Of a stretch of 64,000 nt of DNA, positions 43,570 through 53,282 are shown piece by piece. The translations under genes were made by a program, and so were the position numbers. Origin of the DNA: Gigaspora rosea (taxonomy: Eukaryota; Glomeromycota; Glomeromycetes; Diversisporales; Gigasporaceae); contig QKWP01000357.1 of the NCBI GenBank assembly GCA_003550325.1, positions 96,478 through 160,477 of the forward strand, given 5' to 3'. Position 1 is the stretch's first letter. Each line of letters opens with the position of its first letter. The notes beneath the pieces are model-generated. The model had not been told where the DNA came from. It did not search any database and was given only the letters and a program-made list of their open reading frames with translations.

Positions 43570-44921
43570 CAGTGATCGGAAGTAAATCACCGGAAATTTC
43601 CAGATCTACCGGGAATTTCATATACGTATGATAATCTTTTTTTAACGTACATACGTCTTTTTTCACTTGTGTTTTTTTTTTAACACACAATTTTAATTGT
43701 TTTTGATGATAAAAAAACCCTCCCGCCAAGAATTAAGCCTAGAACAACGAAGCCGTATTGCCGGCGCTTACCTGTGTGGTGTTAAACCACTTGACATTGC
43801 AAAAGTTTTTGATCTCCCGAAATCAACGGTGTATGACACTGTTAAGCGATATGAAGAGACAGGCTCAGAGCATCCGAACAAACGCCCTGGTCGCCCCGAA
43901 GCTCTCTCTGCGCGTGACAAACGCTCTTTAGTTCGTATTACAAAAAAAAATCGGAAGGAACCCTTGGCTGTCATCACTAACGAATTCAACGTCCAACATG
44001 ATACGACGCTTACCACCAAAACTATTCGAAAGTACCTCCACAATTTAGGTTGGAGAAACTGTGTCGCCTGTCGAAAACCTCTTTTAGACAAAAGAAAAGC
44101 ACTGGAGTGAAAAAAATGGTGCCGTGAACATTTAAAATGGGTAAATGAATGGCAAATGGTTGTTTTTACGGACGAGTCAAGGTTTTGTCTTCACAAAGCA
44201 GATGGTCGTGAAAGAACTTGGCGTCGAGTTAATGAAAAATATCATAAAGATTGTATAAATACGACTATGAAGTTTGGTGGTGGTTCTGTAATGTTTTGGG
44301 GCTGTTTTTGTTGGTGGGGCGTTGGACCGTTAGTAAGAATTAAGGGTAATATGAATTCGGATAGTTATGTTGATATTCTTGCAAAATATTTTATTCCTTG
44401 GGCAAATTCTTTAATGGAAAAACATCATGGTGAAATAAATTTAATTTTTCAACAAGATTTGGCTTCTATTCATACATCTACATATTCAGAATGGTGGATG
44501 AATTCGCATAATTTTAATATATTAAATTGGGCACCGTATAGCCCTGATCTTAACCCGATTGAAAATCTTTGGGAACGTCTTGATTCTGCAGTTCGTAACA
44601 GAAAACCCATGCCTACAAAGTTAGAAGAATTAGTTAAAATTATAGAAGAGGAATGGTATAACTTATCAATTGAATATATTCGTTCACTTATCTGTAGTAT
44701 GCCAAATCGAGTAAAGACAATATATAAAGCCCGAGGATGGTACTGTAAATATTAAATAACCCAGGGTTTTTTTTTTTTAGGAATGTAAATATAAATATTT
44801 TATTTTATTTTATATAATTATTTTGTAATTATATAAAATATAATAAAATAAAAATCGTACGTAAAATTTGGCCTCTTATGTGTTACCTATAAAATTTCCG
44901 GTGATTTACTTCCGATCACTG
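43570..44921 (+). mobile_element. Tc1-like transposon (1352 bp), nested
   Basis: Perfect 30-bp inverted ends, CAGTGATCGGAAGTAAATCA continuing CCGGAAATTT. TA lies at both sides (43568-43569, 44922-44923). It carries one transposase gene and is inserted in the 3' part of the pogo-like element. Its ends are perfect and its gene has only one visible stop codon, so it is the youngest element in this block. Confidence 0.95.
43697..44755 (+). pseudogene. Tc1-like transposase with one in-frame stop
   Basis: A paired helix-turn-helix (LSLEQRSRIAGAYLCGVKPL ... PKSTVYDTVKRYEETG), a GRPEALSARDKR linker resembling the GRPR hook, then the second HTH (TLTTKTIRKYLHNLGW). The DD34E catalytic core follows: VVFTDESRFC, FQQDLASIHTS and DLNPIENLWERLD, with exactly 34 residues between the second Asp and the Glu. 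The frame is open from ATG to TAA except for TGA at 44108-44110 (ALE, stop, KKWCREHL), where relatives often have Trp. Readthrough or a single reverse mutation elsewhere in the genome's copies would give an active enzyme; this one is truncated before the core. Confidence 0.92.
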
Positions 44922-44929
44922 TAGTCAAT

Positions 44930-45291
44930 TTCTCGTACTAGCTGAACTATCTTCATCGCCTCAAATATCTACTAACTCGAATCATCTTCGTTCTACTCGC
45001 TTGAATCTTGACCAACTAGCAGAAGAAAATCTAATGCTTAGAAATGAAAATGATTTATTAAGGTCTCAACTTTTTATAGCTAAAGAGGAGCTATATACTT
45101 ACAAAAATCCTGGGACTTGCTCTTTACGTTCGGTTCTTAAGTATCCGGCTCCTCGCATTCCAGCAGTAGGTTCACAACCAACTACAGAAGATCAGACCGG
45201 ATCTGATCAACCTGCTCCAAGAAAAAAAAGAAAAAAAAAATGCTTCCTTTTTCTCGGCTCCTCACTAGTGAAGAGAGTTGGTGCCAATTAG
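44930..45291 (+). pseudogene. pogo-like transposase C-terminal segment
   Basis: Resumes after the Tc1 insertion as SQFLVLAELSSSPQIS, then LNLDQLAEENLMLRNENDLL (a short coiled coil, a usual C-terminal feature of pogo/jerky transposases) and a basic tail PRKKRKKK. The frame is one base off the preceding part even when the Tc1 element is removed, so decay began separately from the insertion. Confidence 0.68.
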
Positions 45292-45768
45292 AAGAGTTAA
45301 ATATGGAAGCAGAACGTAAATCCGAAGAAGCAAGGCAAAAAAAGGAAGTAGCAGCCCAAAGAAAAGCTGAATGAGAAGAAGCAAAAGCCAAAAAAAAGCT
45401 GAATGGGAACTGCGTTTGCCCAAAAAAAAGGAAAGCAAGTCCAGAAGACTCGCGGAAAATAGGGAGGACACTAAAGGAAGAAAAAAAGGAAAGTAAAAAT
45501 TTTTTTTTATATTAGTAAGCAAAATTTGCCAAATTACCCCTTTAATCCTAAATTTCCATTTTTTTGTACTTATGGTAAAGTGATGATTTACCGATTTTGA
45601 TTTTTGTCATACCTTTTTTTTTTAATAGATATATTCTAAATATAGTATAGTTTCATCACGGGTGTAAATTTTTTACTATGGTGCTGTTAATAAAAAGTTT
45701 ACCTAACAGAATCGTTAACTTCGCCAAATTACCCTATTCACCTTATATAAATATATATTTATATATAT

Positions 45769-46227
45769 TGCAATCGAAAAGTTCAATTATAAGAATAAAT
45801 TAGGTTTTTGTTAGAAGAAATTCAAGATGAAGACAGCTTTTATTAGATAGAAGTTAAGACATGAGAGTGGATCATGTTGATACAAAGGATTTCTATATCC
45901 TTTTTATAATTATCATCTCTTACTATTTTACAAATACTAACTAACGATGTTATGCATAATAGCACGATCGTATTGATGACTGATATATTACAACTGGAGT
46001 TGATATGGGGCAATGATACAAATACTTTTGTAAGATGCACGATCAATGAATAAATAAATAATAAATAAAGAAGTAATAAATAAATAATAATTAATAAATT
46101 GAAAAGTAATAAATAACTTTTAAAGAAATGTAATAGTAATGACCATAAAGCGAAGGGTTCAACGATTATTATGTAACTGTGATGGTATGTATCATCATAC
46201 GAAACCTAAGATAATCTACTATATTAC
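45769..46227 (-). repeat. 3' LTR of the non-autonomous element
   Basis: Pairs with 47925-48382. Read on the minus strand it starts TGTAATATAGTAGATTATCT and ends TTTTCGATTGCA. It contains an AATAAATAATAAATAAAGAA low-complexity tract shared by both LTRs. Confidence 0.88.
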
Positions 46228-47924
46228 ACTTCCCCCTCCTTTAAAATGTGAGGTCCTCCGAGCATAATCAACCAGTGATTAAAAAAATTCTAAACTAGTT
46301 TTCTAAAAAAAAATAAATCCTGGGTTTTAGGTTTTTTGGATTACTCATAAACAGAACAAAAACTAATACATAGGAGTTTTGTACTTCGGCTTACCTGTAA
46401 CCAAAAAACTAAAAAAAAACTAAACTTAATTCAATTCACTCAAAAAAAAACTAACTTTAAAAAAAACTAAAAAAATAAAAAAAAATATAACTATCTTCAA
46501 TTTTTCCTTTTCAAACTTCACATTTGGAATTTGGATTATAATGACAATATAAGTTTTTATCTTTTATTTGCTTTCATCTTTTCGATGTGTATTGCTTTAC
46601 TAAAATTTCTTCTTTTATAGATTACTTTTCTTTTCTTAGGAGTTCTTTATTCGGCATCGCGTTATCAATCGGTCAGCTTTCTAATTCGTCCAGATAGGCT
46701 ATCGGTAGTATTTCGCTTATTTCGTCTTGACTTTGACATCACCCACGTGATCGTCAGTTATCATTTATTGATGATCTGTCTTAACTGATCTGTTTTCTAA
46801 TTTCTTTTTTTACTAGCTTTCGTCTTTTGCTTACTGTCTTTCTACGGTTTATTCTTCTAAATTTTTGTTATATAAGGATTCTTTATTCCGGTTCGGGTTT
46901 GGTCCCTAAAAAAAATATATTCCATGTTATTCTTTCTTTACTTTGGTACCTTCTGTGTAAATCTTTAAAAGTGTCTTTGGCTCAGTTTCCCAACTGAGGG
47001 TTGAGACTATATAAGAGCAGATTCATACGGTTAATTTTCAAGGGCTTTTTTCGATTTTTTGCCCAGGGTTCTTCCAACTACGTTGGATTAATTTCCAAGA
47101 TTCTTGTCCAGTAGGCGGCAAATTTTTTTTTTTAACCTTGGTCAGCTTGCTTCTTTCTTTTGGGACAAGTTAATTAAGACAATATAAGACTCTTGGTTTA
47201 TAGGACTCTTCTAGTAGTTCTTTCAACTGGATACATATAAAAGAATCTTTTTGCCCTATTTTTTTTTTTTTTTTTAACATTATTTTTGTTTTTTATGCGG
47301 TTTTTCGGCATTATTAATGTTTCTTCTCTTTTCTTCTCAGGTCTTTATTATAATTCTTCTTCCAGGTGGAAAAGGTGTCCAAAAAGATAAGTATAGGGTC
47401 ATTTATTTATTATTATTATTTTTTCTTGTTTACTCATTCTTTACGCATTTACAGAGCAATATTTTAAGGGCCAATAGTGCAAAGGATTTTCATGGAACGC
47501 TGATGGACTGGGAGGATTCTACCAGGAAGTAGGGTGTTAGGATTTATTTAGAGCAGGGTGGCATTTGGTTGACGGAAAAAAAATAGGACAGTACGCAAAG
47601 AGCATAGAATAGTGAACTTTATTTATTTTTATTCTTGAGCTTAGCTACTAATATTTCTTTTTAATTGTAGGGCACTGTGATATATATCAAGGCGAAACGT
47701 TTCTTGGATAATTTATGGCATGAGGCATTAAGGACATTAAGCGAATCAAACTACGGAACCTAAAGGACATGAGAACTACAGTACAACAAAAGAACGATGG
47801 ATCGAAATCAGGTCATAGTTCTTCAATGAAACTATAATTGGGTCTTCTATTTTGTAGGACATAGCCGTCCTCGAATCGAATTTTCTTCAAGTAGGCAACC
47901 TGGTCCTGTCGTCGTCGCCAAATG
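46228..47924 (-). other. Interior of the non-autonomous LTR element
   Basis: 1.7 kb, T-rich on the plus strand, with a polypurine tract at the left junction (minus strand). No gag or pol motif is recognised. Frames up to 71 codons (47317-47532) show no family features. Confidence 0.7.
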
Positions 47925-48382
47925 TAATCGAAAAGTTCGATTATGAGGATAAATTAGCTCTTTTTAGAAGAAATTCAAGACAAAGATAGCTTTTATTAGA
48001 TAGAAGTTAAGACATGAGAGTGGATTATGTTGATACAAAAGGATTTTTATATCCTTTTTATAATTATCATCTCTTACTATCTTACAAATGCTAACTAACG
48101 ATGTTATGCATAATAGTCAATCGTATTGATGACTAATGTATCACAACGCGGAGTTAATACGGGGCAATGATACAAATACTTTTGTAAGACGCACGATCAA
48201 TGAATAAATAAATAATAAATAAAGAAGTAATAAATAAATAATAAATAATAAATAGAAAAGTAATAAATAACTTTTAAAAAAATGTAATAGTAATGACCGT
48301 GAAGCGAAGGGTTCAACGATTATCACGTGACCGTAATGGTACATATCGTCATACGAAACCTAAGATAATCTACTATATTACA
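47925..48382 (-). repeat. 5' LTR of the non-autonomous element
   Basis: Matches 45769-46227 with scattered substitutions and small indels. The differences between the copies could be used to date the insertion. Confidence 0.88.
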
Positions 48383-48811
48383 ATATTATTATATATATAT
48401 AATTTTTAATATTAAATAACCTTTGATCCACTGGACCATTTTTGATAATTTAACTATCAAAATGTTCGCCTCAGTGAGACGATTCTAACAAGCCTAAAAT
48501 CACTAAATTCATATCACAGGAACCTAAGATCAACAAAGATTTGTATTCTATAAACAATTAATAATTAGATATGTCTATGATGAATACCACGTGCCATATT
48601 GATCAGAATCAGATTATTTTGGTACCATTCAATTCGTCTTATTGAGACTAGTGCTCCTAGGTCCGGTCTGGGTCTGGTCTGGTCTGGGTCCGGTCTGAGA
48701 TTAGACCAAACTCAGACTCTAAATTTTACTAATTACAGACTTCAGACCAGACTCAACTATGTGTCCGGTCCGGGTCTGGTCCGAAATCTGCAGACTGGTC
48801 TGAGTCCGAAT

Positions 48812-50610
48812 GAACAAGTTTACTTGGTGCATTTTGTTAGAATAAATTAGTAAAATTTTATGAATCATAAGATTTTATAGAATTTTATTAATAAAATTCT
48901 ATAAAATCTTATAATTCGCAAATTTTTATTAATTAATTCTAACAAAATGCACTAAGTAAACTTGTTTCGCACCTAAAAATGTATTAAAACGACTGGTTTG
49001 TTTTTATATTACTTGAAATTTAGAGAAAAGATGCATGATTTTGGATTTTTGATCAAAAAAGTCAAATTTAAGCATCTTTTCTCCAAATTTCAAGTAAAAT
49101 AAAAACAACCCTGCCGATTTAATGTATTTTTAGGTGCTGAACAAGTTTACTTAGTGCATTAAGTTAGAATTAATTAGTAAAATTTTGTGAATCATAAGAT
49201 TTTATAGAATTTTATTAGTAAAATTCTATAAAATCTTAAAATTCACAAATTTTTATTAATTAATTCTAACAAAATGCACTAAGTAAACTTGTTCAGCACC
49301 TAAAAATGCATTAAATCGGCAGGGTTGTTTTTATTTTACTTGAAATTTGGAGAAAAGATGCTTAAATTTGACTTTTTTGATCAAAAATCCAAAATTATGC
49401 ATCTTTTCTCCAAATTTCAAGTAAAATAAAAACAACCCTGCCGATTTAATGTATTTTTAGGTGCTGAACAAGTTTACTTAGTGCATTTTGTTAGAATTAA
49501 TTAATAAAAATTTGTGAATTATAAGATTTTATAGAATTTTATTAATAAAATTCTATAAAATCTTATGATTCACAAATTTTTGTTAATTAATTCTAACAAA
49601 ACGCACTAAGTAAACTTGTTTAGCACCTAAAAATATATTAAACCAGCAGGGTTGTTTTTATTTTACTTGAAATTTGGAGAAAAGATGCTTAAATTTGACT
49701 TTTTTGATCAAAAATCCAAAATTATACATCTTTTCTCCAAATTTCAAGTAAAATAAAAACAACCCTACTTATTTGGGGTTTTCTATTAAAAGGGCCCATT
49801 TTTACAATTTTTTGAAAAATGAGTTTTCATTAGATTCATATAAATTTTGACAGGGTTGATATTTTTTAATTGTAAATGAAAGTCGATTTGCATAATAAAA
49901 AATCCAGATAATGTTAAAGAAAAATTCTATGAAGCTGCGTAGAGCCATCACACCACGAGATTACCTGATAGTCACCTGCTGTCTTTAACCAATCAAAATC
50001 GTGAAATTTATTAATCCCGGATCAGTTCGAAAATCAAAACAAATAATTAAACTCAATTATCTCAAAATAAAATATATGTAAAAATGGGCCCTTTTAATAG
50101 AAAACACCTCATTTAATATATTTTTAGGCACTGAACTAGTTTACTTAGTGCGTTTTGTTAGAATTAATTAATAAATATTTGTGAATTTTAATTAAGATTT
50201 TATAAAATTTTACTAATAAAATTTTATAAAATCTTATGATTTACAAAATTTTACTAATTATTTCTAAATTAATGCACTAAGTAAACTTGTTCAATACCTA
50301 AAAATATATTAAATTAGCAGGGTTTTTTTTTATTTTACTTGGAATTTGGAGATAAGATGTTAAAATTTGTCTTTTTTCATCAAATCTCTAAATTTCAAAT
50401 AAAATAAACACAAACCAGCCATTTTAATACATTTTTAGGTGCTGAACAAGTTTACTTAGTGCATTTTGTTAGAATAATTAGTAAAATTTTATGAATCATA
50501 AGTTTTTATAGAATTTTATTAATAAAATTCTATAAAAACTTATGATTCATAAAATTTTACTAATTATTCTAACAAAATGCACTAAGTAAACTTGTTCAGC
50601 ACCAAAAAAT
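48812..50610. repeat. Alternating palindrome array, 327-bp period
   Basis: Palindrome A (GAACAAGTTTACTTAGTGCA ... TGCACTAAGTAAACTTGTTC) starts at 48812, 49139, 49466, 50133 and 50444. Its centre is a second palindrome, AAGATTTTATAGAATTTTAT and its inverse. Palindrome B (GCACCTAAAAATRCATTAAA ... TTTAATGTATTTTTAGGTGC) lies between them, with arms ACTTGAAATTTGGAGAAAAG and CTTTTCTCCAAATTTCAAGT. The spacings are 327, 327, 667 and 311; the 667 is 327 plus the 340 bp of an inserted MITE and its target duplication. Confidence 0.9.
49775..50110. mobile_element. MITE, family 1 copy B (336 bp)
   Basis: Ends GGGGTTTTCTATTAAAAGGG and the complement of TTTAATAGAAAACACCTC. ATTT is duplicated (49771-49774, 50111-50114). 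Removing the element and one ATTT restores palindrome B of the surrounding array, which proves the insertion. Interior sequence matches the element at 354-693, while the terminal repeats have diverged between the two. Confidence 0.9.
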
Positions 50611-50877
50611 ATATATAAATATATTCAGACTCAAACCAGTCTTCAGACTTCGGACCAGACCCAGACAAGACTTAGACTTGACTAAAAAGTCTGAATATAA
50701 AAAATAAATTTACTTAGTAATTTTAAAAATTACTATTAAAATTACACAAAAGTTGAACGATCTTGGGATCCTGTGATTGGATTTTGATGGGTTTGGGCTT
50801 GTTAGAATCGTCTCACTAAGACGAACATTTTGGTAGTTGAATTATCCAAAAATGACCAGTAGATCAAAAGTTATCCA

Positions 50878-51427
50878 AATTTTAATATATATATATATAT
50901 ATATTATTAAATTTTAACCNATATATATATATATATATATTATTAAATTTTAACCAATCAAATGCTTAGAAAAATTATCTGATGGGGGGTAGGGGTTAGC
51001 TACTTAGTGAACCCTAATCAGATGATTTCTGGTGCTCCCCTAAGTGTTTAGGAATAGATTTAGATAAATTATATATGTGTATTTTAAATTAAAGATATAT
51101 GTAATAAGAATATTAATAAATAAATATGTATAGTTAAAAACTGGGAAGACCAAGGCTTAACCTACCAAGATGCTCAAAAAATATAGAATATCAAGTGTAC
51201 TAGAAAATGGGAATAGGGAATTGCACATGATGCTGTAAACTTCCTAATTTGTAGTTTTCAGCATCTGAACACCTTTTTGTATTTTGTTCATAGAATCTTC
51301 CAGAATCAAATGTTTGGTTTTTTATTCAGTCTTGGGCCAGATTAAATCGGGTATAGTCATTAAATATTTCTTGAAAATATTTTAATAATTTTTCAGAGAA
51401 GTTGCTAGCAGGATATTGCATAGAATA
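50878..51427. other. Noncoding, AT microsatellite, one N, and a small CCCTAA foldback
   Basis: (AT)n with ATTAAATTTTAACC is present twice around an ambiguous base at 50920. At 50975-51047, ATTATCTGAT and ATCAGATGATTT bracket GGGGTAGGGGTTAG and AACCCTAA, another telomere-like loop. 51120-51427 includes the decayed 3' tail of the minus-strand gene (see next). Confidence 0.5.
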
Positions 51428-52380
51428 CTATTCAAACATTTCATCATCACTTAGTTTATCAACTTCATCAGACTTTTGGTAATATGGAAGTTCTTTATGT
51501 TCTTTTTCCTTGAAGCTAATTTCATTTTGGTAATTACTATCAAGAACAGAATCCATATCAACAGATTGAAGTTCTATAGATTCAATTGGGCATGGATTCA
51601 TTATTTTCTCTTGATTGTTCTCTTAAATTCATTAACTTTTCTATTCCAATTGTCAATAGCTTCATCAAAAGTTTTTCCATTTTGATCACAGAATTCTTTG
51701 GGCTTGATTTGTTGATTCAAACTATCACTCATATTCTTTGAATGCTGTTCAGGTGTTTCAAGATTATCCTTTTTAGTATTAGCCTCAACAGTTTTTGATT
51801 CTGCTATCCAAGTGTCTAAAATGTTTAAATAATCATCAATCATAGCTTCAAGATTGATTTCTTCATTTTCTTTTGGATCTTCTAAAATATAATAAGCATC
51901 AAAAATTTCATCTATAGTTGTTTCATAGTCTGATTCCAGTAGGCAAGCTTTTGTAGTTGGTATTATTGAGGAAGTGTTGTTCTTTGCTAGGACTGTAGTT
52001 AACTGAATATATAAGGATAAGTACACAATACTTTCTTCCTTATAATTTGGTTTACAATTTGTTTTGACTTCAATTAATATTTTCTGAAAAATTTTCAGCA
52101 CTTCAAAAATTTGGTTTGTATTAAAAGTTAGATTTCCAAATGTTTCATCAACAATTTCTTGGACTTTTAAAGCTTGTTTATCAGTAAGTGTTGCATATAA
52201 TCTTGCACATTCATTTTCTAGGTCTTTTACTTTTAGATTTTCATCAAGGGTCTCTTTTCTCTTGTGGCATCTTTGGGTTTGTCTTTGATTTGTGGTTTGA
52301 TTTATATAGTATACTTCTATTGATTTTTTGTCACTTTTGGTGGTTTCCAGTAGGACATTTTTAATATCTGTTAATATCAT
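51428..52380 (-). CDS. Uncharacterised protein gene, probably 3'-decayed
   Basis: The main frame is 52380-51601 (259 codons): it begins MILTDIKNVLLETTKSDKKS, then a Gln/Arg/Lys-rich stretch (NQTTNQRQTQRCHKRKE), a helical middle (LENECARLYATLTDKQALKV, EVLKIFQKILIEVKTN), and acidic parts. It ends in TAA after FKRTIKRK. Downstream in another frame, about 51601-51428, comes NPCPIESIELQSVDMDS ... DEVDKLSDDEMFE and then a stop. Continuation FSEKLLKYFQEIFNDYTRF follows, suggesting the original protein was longer. No signal peptide, membrane segment or named domain was found. Probably a lineage-specific family. Confidence 0.55.
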
Positions 52381-52559
52381 GCATTGTCACTTAATAGAAA
52401 ATGTTCCTGAGGTTCTTCTGATTCTAATAGGGTATGAATATCAAGATTTAGTTCACTGGTTACCTCGCAATGATCGATTTCGTTTGTGTAATGTGATCAT
52501 AGAGAAACTTTTCTTTGCAAATCTTTCAAGAGAAAAAAGACGTCACTTCGATTAACGAA

Positions 52560-52870
52560 CTCCAGTGGGATTTTCGTCTTATAATAAGCTTAGTAGAAAA
52601 GATGCAGAATCTATCAAAGGGTATATTCTCAAAATTTCAGATCAAACGGATCTAAATTGATCGACTTTACGTAGTGGCAATAGTTGCTTTATTTTCAAAA
52701 CTTTAGAGAAAGAAAATGCCATTACAAGGTTTTCTGGTTCAGAGTAGCGTTTTCATCCTAAGATAAGCTTATAAAAAAAGATGCAGAATCTTCCAAAGAG
52801 TATGCATTTAAGTTTCAGCACAAATGGAGCAAAATCGATTGACTTTTCATAGTGGCAAACATTCCACAAA
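52560..52870. repeat. Diverged tandem duplication (about 180 bp)
   Basis: 52569-52675 and 52750-52855 share TTTTCGTCTTATAATAAGCT/TTTTCATCCTAAGATAAGCT, AAAAGATGCAGAATCTWYCA and GATYGACTTT...TAGTGGCAA in the same order. Noncoding. Confidence 0.65.
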
Positions 52871-52939
52871 ATCAACGTTTCAATTTTTATTTTTTCAAAA
52901 TACACACAGGTGGAGAAAGTATCTCATAGTCACTACCAA

Positions 52940-53282
52940 TTTGTTATCCTATATCCATTTCTTCAAAGATATTAGGTAACTAGAGCATCTTAGACAGTGA
53001 ACACTTTGTGTAACCTCACTTTGTTACTGTAATATATCTAAGTCAGAAGCCATTTTTTAATAAAACTTAACAAGGAAGATTTAAGGCAATTTGCAATTAT
53101 AAAAGAGGAAGTATATGTAGATACTAATAATTGTTTAAGTTATGTAATAAATAAATGTGTTTATTAGTGAAAGAGTATGAAGACTCGATGTTGAACTTGA
53201 GGTCCACATCGGCTGCTTTTATACTTTTTGAAATTTTACAAATGTAACAGTCAATATCTAATATATGTGTAATATATGCTAC
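52940..53282. repeat. Repeat-arm copy upstream of the inverted pair
   Basis: Matches 27130-27460 and 54536-54770 in the same orientation (CAAAGATATTAGGTAACTAG, GGCAATTTGCAATTA, GTATGAAGACTCGATGTTGA). It stops exactly where the inverted element at 53283 begins, so it looks truncated by that insertion. Confidence 0.75.

Larger units (their letters stand above)
41968..45743 (+). mobile_element. pogo/Tigger-like DNA transposon, split by a Tc1 element
   Basis: Related inverted ends carry TAATTTGGCGAA (left GCGAATAAGTGTAATTTGGCG at 41971 on; right complement GGTGAATAGGGTAATTTGGC), and TA follows at 45744-45745. It encodes a CENP-B/jerky-type transposase in pieces (42364-43565 and 44930-45291). A complete Tc1 element (43570-44921) is inserted near its 3' end. 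The left end overlaps the terminal bases of the gypsy LTR, so which inserted next to the other is unclear. Confidence 0.75.
45769..48382 (-). mobile_element. Non-autonomous LTR retrotransposon (2.6 kb)
   Basis: Two direct repeats of about 458 bp (45769-46227 and 47925-48382) begin TG and end CA and match over their whole length (for example AACTAACGATGTTATGCATA and ATACTTTTGTAAGA). Next to the left copy, the minus strand has a polypurine tract AAAGGAGGGGGAAG; next to the right copy lies a TTTGGCGACGACGAC primer-site-like sequence. The element therefore reads on the minus strand. The 1.7 kb interior has no conserved coding frame, so it is a LARD/TRIM-like element. ATAT flanks both sides, but the AT-rich context makes the duplication uncertain. 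Confidence 0.88.
48415..50877. mobile_element. Giant foldback element with nested palindrome array
   Basis: Outer arms of about 120 bp are inverted copies: left 48415-48535 (CTTTGATCCACTGGACCATT, AAAATGTTCG, GAGACGATTCTAACAAGCC, CACAGGA) and right 50755-50877. Inside them, GGTCTGGTC/GGGTCC words at 48660-48805 face complementary AGACCAGACCC-type words at 50645-50690. The centre (48812-50610) is an array of alternating palindromes. No coding capacity. The outer arm is related to 23480-23695. Confidence 0.8.

Noticed and set aside
43222-44091. Minus-strand frames in the transposases
   Set aside because: Antisense shadows of the pogo-like and Tc1 transposase genes, which have clear catalytic motifs.
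52328-52555. 75-codon plus-strand frame
   Set aside because: Partly antisense to the start of the minus-strand gene and without recognisable features; possible but unsupported.
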